From contig OX375876.1 of the NCBI GenBank assembly GCA_947359465.1, positions 70,128,998 through 70,192,997 on the forward strand: a DNA stretch of 64,000 nucleotides. Direction: 5' to 3'. Under the pieces are notes generated by a model. That model was not told the origin of the DNA. It was given only the letters and a program-made list of their open reading frames with translations, and made no database searches. This DNA is from Metellina segmentata. Lineage: Eukaryota; Arthropoda; Arachnida; Araneae; Tetragnathidae. The translations under genes were made by a program, and so were the position numbers. Of this stretch, positions 57,901 through 64,000 are shown in pieces (the stretch's first letter is position 1; each line of letters begins with the position of its first letter).

Positions 57901-58653
57901 AATTGCTTTAGAACGCTTTGTATCAATTGCTTTAGAAATAATCATTTGGCATTTAACTGTTTACTCAGTGTTAGGTGTAAGCAATGCAATAAGAAACATC
58001 ATACTCTTTTGCATCGAAATGTAACAGAGCCTCCAGTCGTGGAGTCAAATGCACTCCAAATGAATGCAATTGATCCGATTTGCTTAGCAAATCAATCTCT
58101 TTCCGTTAAAACTTTACTCAGTACAGCAATCATTCGCGTAAAATCAATAAACAATGATTGGGTCAATTGCCGCGCTTTAATAGACAGTGGCTCTCAACGA
58201 AGTCTAATTTCTGCGGCCCTTAGTAAAAGATTAAAGTTAGTGACAAGAAAAACTATCCATAAAATTAGAGGCATCAATAATTCAATTGCTGAGACTTCTT
58301 TGAATGAAGTCACATTAACTGCCAAACCTCATTTTAACAATGAAAAATTCTTTGTGGATGCCTTAGTCGTAGAAAATATAACAATGAATCTCCCTAACTT
58401 TTCTCTAAATCAAATTATGTGGCCACATTTGGAAGGACTCAATTTGGCTGATTCACATTTATACGAAACGAAATCTATAGATGTATTGGTTGGTGCTGAT
58501 CTATTCATAGAACTGTTATCAGGGGATAAAAACATAGGTCCGAAGGGAACGCCCTCTGCAATTAATTCCAAATTGGGATGGCTACTTTCGGGTCCAATCT
58601 ACTCTCGAGAAGAAAATTCATCTGTGATCAATTGCCATGCTGCGATAGACTAG
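57901..58653 (+). pseudogene. BEL/Pao zinc knuckles and aspartic protease
   Basis: Open in one frame to TAG at 58651-58653. It carries CINCFRNNHLAFNC and CKQCNKKHHTLLH, the double knuckle of BEL gag ends, then the protease active-site segment ALIDSGSQRSLIS near 58170-58210. A short local duplication (ATTGCTTTAGAA at 57901-57912 and 57929-57940) sits at the frame change that precedes it. The TAG at 58651 is in frame with the downstream reverse transcriptase. Confidence 0.8.
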
Positions 58654-59607
58654 GAACTTAACTCGACCCTGCAAAGATTATGGCAGGTAGAAGCAGTTCC
58701 AGAATCATCATTTAAAGATCCCTGTGAAGATGTTTTCTTGAAAACAGTTCATCGAGATTCAACTGGTAGATACGTCGTAGACATGCCATTCAAATCGAAA
58801 CCCACACTAGGTGATTCAAAACCTCAAGCTTTGAAGCGGTTTCAGTATTTAGAATCAATATTCAGGAAAAATTCGCAATTCAAGTCCCAGTATAGCCAGT
58901 TTATGCAAGAATACATCTCACTAAATCATATGGAGTTGGTTCCCGCCTCAGCTGAAGATTATTCTACCTTCTACTTACCTCATCATGGAGTATTAAGGGA
59001 AGATAGTACTACGACAAAGTTACGGGTTGTCTTCGACGCTTCGGCTAAAGATTCGAACGGGCATTCATTAAACGACTTCCTTGAAACCGGACCTAAGCTG
59101 CTTCCAGAAATTTTCAAAATCCTGGTGAAATTCCGAACATATCCTGTAGCATTCTCCGCTGACATTGAAAAGATGTTCAGACAGATACTTGTTAATCCTG
59201 GACACACAGATTATCAGAGAATTCTTTGGAGATTCAAGGAAACGCAACCAATCTCAACATACAGGTTGCTTACTGTCACATACGGAACATCCTGCGCTCC
59301 TTATTTGGCAATAAGAACTTTACAGAGATTGGCTGAAGACAATAAAATCGAGCATCCTCAAGTATTCAAAGTGATAGTTGAAAATTTCTACATGGATGAT
59401 CTTCTCTGCGGTTCCCAGTCCATAGAAGATGCTAAAGAGCTGATAGCAGAATTAAATGAAGTCATGGAAGGTGGAGGCTTTTCCTTGAGAAAGTGGTCTT
59501 CCAATATCCCAGATGCCATTGCAGCATTACCAGAAGATAAACAACACAATAAAGCAGACATCATAATCCAAGAAGACCAGACAATAAAGCTGTTGGGTTT
59601 GGTTTGA
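58654..59607 (+). pseudogene. BEL/Pao reverse transcriptase
   Basis: In the same frame as the protease, from after TAG 58651 to TGA at 59605-59607. It contains KLRVVFDAS, the catalytic Asp region AFSADIEKMFRQI and the active site NFYMDDLLCG near 59383-59412, so both core aspartate motifs are intact. The TGA is followed by in-frame coding sequence, so it is a lesion rather than the natural end. Confidence 0.85.
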
Positions 59608-60569
59608 AACTCAACTGATGACACCCTTCAACTGAAAATCAGCAAGCCATCTGAGGTCGCAACTAAACGCGATCTGCTATCTGTCATAGCGAAGACGTTC
59701 GATCCTTTAGGACAATTGTCTACAACTACAATTATTCTGAAGATGATGTTCCAAGAGCTATGGAAGGATGGACTATCATGGAATGATATTATACCCGATC
59801 ACATTCTGACCTCGTGGAGAGAATTGAGTCTCAAATGGAACTCTTAAAAGAAATCAAACTCCCTCGATATGTGGACACTGATGATGATCCTGAAAGTCAA
59901 TTTCAAATCCATGGGTTTTCTGATGCTTCTCAGAAGGCTTATGCATGTGTTGTATATATCTTGAAGCTAAATTCTGCTGGCAACAAAATCCATCTTCTTG
60001 CTGCAAAAACCAAGGTTGCCCCATTGTCACCCGTGACACTTCCCAGACTCGAACTCTCAGCTGCTTTATTACTGTCTCAGCTCACTATGACAGTGATAGA
60101 GTCACTGCCTCTGGAAATCAAAGAAATTCATTTGTGGACTGATTCGCAAATTGTATTGAGTTGGCTCCATTCCCCACCTTCTAAAGGCAATCCATTCATC
60201 ACTAACCGGGTACACAAGATAAAGGCTCTTGTTCAAAATGCAAAGTGGCATCATGTCAGCGGGAAATTAAACCCTGCTGATTGCGCGTCAAGAGGAATTC
60301 TCCCAGAAAAATTACTAAACCATATTCTCTGGTGGGGTGGCCCACCCTGGTTATCTGAGGAATCATTATCATTTCCTGTGTTTGTTCCGTCTGTAAATCA
60401 AGGAGAGACTTTTGAACTTGCTCATGCTGCAGAAATATCGAAAGAGAGAGTGCCAGAGTTTCTCATCAAATTTTCATCACATTTTCTAGGTTATCTAGAG
60501 TCATTTCATTGTGCCTTAGATTTATACACAATTGCAGAAAATCTAAGGAAAGAGTTTCTGGTCCTTTGA
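59608..60569 (+). pseudogene. BEL/Pao RT connection and RNase H
   Basis: From 59608 the RT frame runs on to TAA at 59845-59847 (TFDPLG near 59698-59715, ELWKDGLSW). The coding sense moves to another frame near 59815-59840. The RNase H part shows GFSDASQKAYACVV, LPRLELSAALLL, LWTDSQIVLSWL and NPADCASRG, with the expected acidic residues. A further frame change lies near 60500-60530. Confidence 0.85.
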
Positions 60570-61957
60570 CAGCTACCGAAATTGATTCAACAGTGCAACA
60601 AAACGCTAAAATTCTTCAGGCTAGTGAGTTTTCTAGTGAAATCAAACTAATTCATAACAAATCCCCCTTACCTTCTTCCTGTAAACTTGTAACTCTTAAT
60701 GTGTTCCTGGACAATTCAAATATCATTCGAGTAGGAGGTAGGCTCCTGAGACATCAGGACCTCACTCAAGATCAAAAACACCCGATTTTGATCCCCAAAG
60801 ATCATGTGATTACAGATCTAATAATTGAGCATTTTCACAAAAAGCATTTTCATGCAGAACCACAATTGACTCTTTCACTAATTCGTCAAAAATTTTGGTT
60901 TACAGGCGGACGATCAAAGGTGAGACAAGTTCTCAACAGATGCTTGTTATGCAAAAAACTAAAAGCTGCAACATGCCAGCAAATAATGGCAGATTTACCT
61001 ACAGAGCGGATAAATCCAGCCCGTCCTTTCCAAAAAATCGGGATTGACTTTTGTGGGCCTATTCTTATAAAACCTAACCTACCTAGAAGCAGAGTTAAAA
61101 TCAAATCCTATATTTGTGTAATTGTCTGTATGTGCACAAAGGCCGTTCACTCGGACTCTGTTTCTGATCTATCGACTCAAGCTCTTTTAGCATGCCTCAG
61201 AAGATTCGTAAGCCGAAGGGGGCTTCTGTCTGACGTGTTCTCGGATAATGGGAAAAATTTTGTTGGTCTAGCTAACGAACTCAAAAATCTGTTCAGTCTA
61301 CTGAAAACTGAAAAGGTTCAACATTTTGCTTCATCGCAATCCATTAAGTGGCGTTTCATTCCTCCATATTCTCCAAACTTTGGAGGTATATGGGAATCTG
61401 CTGTAAAATCTACAAAAACGCTATTGGTAAGAGCCTGTAAATCTGCAGTTTTGAACTTTGAGGAATTGACAACGTTTCTCTATCAAATAGAGGCTATATT
61501 GAACTCTAGACCTCTAGTCCCTATGTCCTCGGATCCATCTGACTTAACAGCACTAACTCCGGGACATTTTTTGATAGGGTCTCAACTGCTAGATATACCA
61601 GAGTCCGCCAATCACATTATTTTTACGCTGAGTCAACGCTGGAAACTCATCCAAAAAATGAGGTCCCAATTTTGGGATCGCTGGTCTCGTGACTATCTAA
61701 ATCAACTCCAGCAGAGACCAAAATCCTGGAGCACTCCTTGTCGTGGGCTAAAGGTTGGTGATCTTGCGACAATTCACGAGAACTCTTTGCCACCTTTAAA
61801 ATGGCATTTGGGGCGTGTGTCCAAAATATTTCCTGGAGCAGATAGATGGCTACGTCCGTGTGGTCAATCTCAAGACTTCTTCGGGAGAGGTGAGGAGACC
61901 TGTCTCAAATGTGTCTTTGCTACTGCCCGGCCCGGAGGATGTTCAGTCTCTGTCTAG
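60509..61957 (+). pseudogene. BEL/Pao integrase and DUF5641
   Basis: Open for about 480 codons. HHCC zinc finger: the histidines of IEHFHKKHFHAE and CLLCKK near 60940. Catalytic core: IGIDFCGP, FSDNGKNF and GGIWESAVK give D, D and E. The DUF5641 part has RWKLIQKMRSQFWDRW and LPPLKWHLGRV. Near 61848-61855 the sense shifts to another frame, so the final residues here (up to a stop inside the 3' LTR) are not the native C-terminus. This is otherwise the best preserved part of the element. Confidence 0.88.
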
Positions 61958-62373
61958 CCACTAGATGGCACTAAATATCAATGTAAACGATCAACCAATG
62001 AGAATTTTGTTCAAGTCAGAATAGTAAGTAAAAATCGAGAGAAGGACTCAGAAACTGACGATGCGTAATGTCAAGTCTTATATTTAGAAAATAAATCGCG
62101 CTTATAAACTAGCCAGTCTTGTTTTTTTAAGCCACAAATCAAATCAAGTCTTTATGATTGCTGAGCAGAATTCGGTGAGTCAGAATACGCTTATTATTTA
62201 GACATAAATTCTCATGGTTGATCCAAATCCTTATTGTATAATTTACTTGTGTTATATGTAGTATTTGCATGATTTCTGTCCGTAGTTAATTGTCCTTTTT
62301 CTTGTTTAAGTGTAAATAATAAAGTTAAGGATTATATTGGATACAGTTCGTTTATCCGTTTTAGTTCTCTACA
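61940..62373 (+). repeat. 3' LTR, 434 bp
   Basis: Same ends as the 5' LTR; AATAAA at 62318-62323. Preceded by GGCCCGGAGGA, a short purine-rich end that may serve as the plus-strand primer. Confidence 0.95.
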
Positions 62374-62404
62374 GTACAAATTGTAGCAACAATTACCATA
62401 GCAA

Positions 62405-62446
62405 TGGGGTTGGCGAGCGTAAGCGAGCAGTGGCAGAGCCCCCTAT
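62405..62446. repeat. GC-rich palindrome, second copy
   Basis: GGGGTTGGCGAGCGTAAGCG, AGCAGTGGC then AGAGCCCCCT matches 29711-29745 (GGGGGTTGGCGAGCGTTAGC). It starts about 30 bp beyond the LTR element. Confidence 0.7.
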
Positions 62447-62464
62447 TTCTTGCAAATTTTGCTA

Positions 62465-62502
62465 ATTACGTTATACCTAGTCGAGACAACCACCAGTAGC
62501 GT
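62465..62502 (+). repeat. Right-end fragment of family TM
   Basis: TACCTAGTCGAGACAACCAC, CAGTAGCGTTA matches the right edge of the copies at 43911 and 46434. No left partner found. Confidence 0.5.
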
Positions 62503-63594
62503 TACTTGTACTAGTAAAAAATAAGGTAGAGCATTAGTCGTAGTAATATAAACACCTATGTGACGAAAAGACAGCCATTTCTCAACAATAACATAGGTCA
62601 AAACTTTATGGAAATCCTGCAGGTATCAGAACGGATATACCCCTCTGAACCTCTCAGAGGATTAAAATAGTTTATTCTTTTCTATTGTATGATGAATGAC
62701 AAGTTGATACGATACATACCTTTAGGACATATTTCCAATTTTATGGAATAAACTCTTCAGGGCGATGAAATGCATTCGGATCATTTAAAATCAACCCTAT
62801 TCGTGTATTTTAAAATACCGATATTATTCAACAGTTAATTTCCGGACAACTTACTTATACATCATAATAATATCTTAATGCCTGATTGATATACTTCCTT
62901 CATAAGAAAATGGCTACCAATGAAAATTTCTAGGATAATCAGTAGTAGATCTCAACTATCGAAAACTCATACTTGCATAGAACTCTCAAGTTTAATATGT
63001 AATCACCGAGATCGCGGCAGCTGTGTTATCTGAAATTTGGAAATAATATTAGCCGTTATTACAACAATCCAAGCGAAAGTTATTTGGATTTTTATAGCCT
63101 TAATCGATCGCGTAAATGTCCATTACTAAGCTTGTAATTTATATTTAATTGGCGGGATTGCTGTATACCGTGGTCATAAATACTTATCTTCATCTACGCT
63201 TCAAATTTCATTGCCCCTTTGTACCTAGAGGATTTTCAAATATCTGCAATCATCAAAGTCCATCTAGGACTCTCTGGTAAATTTGCCTTTTTGCAATAGT
63301 AAATTTTCATTATTAGAGGTTTAATTTATTGGATTGATGCTGTGACTAAGTACCTAGTTGGTACTTCTTGGTATACATTTCATAACGGTGAAGCACGAAC
63401 TAGTCTATTATTGTATAAATTACATTGACAGAGTGTCATGTTTTTTATTGATTATCATCATCCATTTTATAGTGGACACGTATTTATTACTGCTGCTATC
63501 TACAAAAAGTAAATAAATGCAATAAATGTTTATTTTCATGATCAATTAAATTATGGTACCGTGTATTGATTCTCTAAATTCAGATTTATTATTG
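62503..63594. other. AT-rich spacer, no gene seen
   Basis: CCTCTCAGAGGATTAA at 62650-62665 resembles a family TM edge but was not paired. Confidence 0.5.
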
Positions 63595-63598
63595 TTAA

Positions 63599-63694
63599 CC
63601 CTACAGATAATTGTCTTAATGAAGTCTCTAGTCAATAGCGAAGCCATTGGCATATCTTGATGGACGAGTTATCTCGTTGAATCCACTTAGAGGG
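63599..63694 (-). mobile_element. TTAA-flanked miniature element (family TM), 96 bp
   Basis: TTAA at 63595-63598; the right flank is TTCA (63695-63698), a decayed TTAA. The right part GGACGAGTTATCTCGTTGAA then CCACTTAGAGGG is the reverse complement of the family left edge. Confidence 0.6.
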
Positions 63695-63698
63695 TTCA

Positions 63699-64000
63699 AA
63701 CGCATAAATATATACTATCTATATGCTTAAAGTGGAAATAGTTGTTCCCTTTCCCATACTGTTTTTGTAATGCAGGTTGTTTCCTCCCCAACGTATTCAT
63801 AAATTCAATTCAACAAAAATACATGGCATGCATAAAACATTTCCCTATTTATTCAGCTTAAATCTTTTAGTTTATATCAATTTTCGCAGTTCACTTTCTT
63901 ATCCTCACATTTCGTTGAAGCCTTCCCACTTGAATATTTCTCGAAATGATAGTTGCCACATTGTTTTCAAATAAGACCACGTCTCAATAAGAAATACCAA
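63699..64000. other. AT-rich window end, no gene seen
   Basis: A 65-codon frame at 63777-63974 opens with a non-ATG codon and has no motif; not called. Confidence 0.5.

Larger units (their letters stand above)
56225..62373 (+). mobile_element. BEL/Pao-type LTR retrotransposon, full length, defective
   Basis: 6,149 bp with two 434-bp LTRs beginning TG and ending CA. GTAC flanks both sides (56221-56224 and 62374-62377), a 4-bp duplication. Order: LTR, primer-binding region, gag, protease, reverse transcriptase, RNase H, integrase, DUF5641, LTR. Integrase after RNase H, the two-knuckle gag and DUF5641 identify BEL/Pao. No envelope-like gene is seen. Coding is broken by stops and frameshifts. 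Confidence 0.93.

Noticed and set aside
58983..59207. Minus-strand frames inside the LTR element
   Set aside because: Shadows of the reverse transcriptase coding strand, as are 59388-59624, 59854-60039 and 60886-61104.
56225..62373. Endogenous retrovirus with envelope
   Set aside because: No envelope-like frame between integrase and the 3' LTR; gene content fits a BEL/Pao retrotransposon.

Overview
The window looks like an AT-rich stretch of arthropod nuclear genome, most likely a spider or other arachnid. That guess rests on the mix of transposon families, the tRNA-headed SINEs and the overall texture; no host gene fixes the taxon. I find no convincing host protein-coding gene in 64 kb. Every long reading frame with a recognisable product is a transposon relic. 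The rest is low-complexity AT-rich DNA, microsatellites, degenerate tandem duplications and a few GC-richer, non-repetitive islands that could be regulatory. It reads as a gene desert or the inside of a very large intron.

Layout: 0.17-1.9 kb, a Mutator-like transposase that is nearly intact apart from one in-frame TAG. 3.1-5.6 kb, two TTAA-flanked miniature elements and a piggyBac-type element with a gutted transposase. 5.7-12.7 kb, copies of a tRNA-derived SINE family (SINE-A), tandem duplications and two GC-richer islands. 13.2-17.4 kb, minisatellites, a 497-bp piggyBac-type MITE and a degenerate tandem array. 18.58-22.90 kb, a nest: a Tc1-like relic is split by a hAT relic and, in its own right terminal repeat, by a DD41D mariner relic, which in turn carries a SINE-A copy with a 12-bp target duplication. 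23.9-25.9 kb, a second nest: a hAT-type shell holding a Tc1-like element of the same family, with TA duplications and only two stops in its transposase. 28-30 kb, a 430-bp duplication, (TAATA)n arrays and a GC-rich palindrome cluster. 30.3-34.7 kb, a decayed Helitron (Rep/helicase) on the minus strand with a rearranged N-terminal end. 34.7-50 kb, mostly AT-rich DNA with four more TTAA miniature elements, a 153-bp hAT MITE and GC-richer islands. 50.3-54.8 kb, a second SINE (SINE-B) with a 14-bp target duplication, a non-LTR retrotransposon relic on the minus strand and another SINE-A. 56.2-62.4 kb, a complete BEL/Pao LTR retrotransposon with 434-bp LTRs and a GTAC duplication, its coding region broken by stops and frameshifts. 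62.4-64 kb, another palindrome copy and one more TTAA element.

These genes do not form a pathway. What they share is an insertion history: ancient DNA transposons serve as landing sites for later ones, non-autonomous families (SINE-A and the TTAA miniature elements) are the most numerous, and the BEL/Pao copy is among the youngest insertions because its LTRs differ at only about 6 of 434 positions by eye. The most interesting unnamed structure is the TTAA-flanked miniature family with a self-complementary GACGAGATATCTCGTC core, in at least eight copies. All family calls were made by reading motifs, without database searches.
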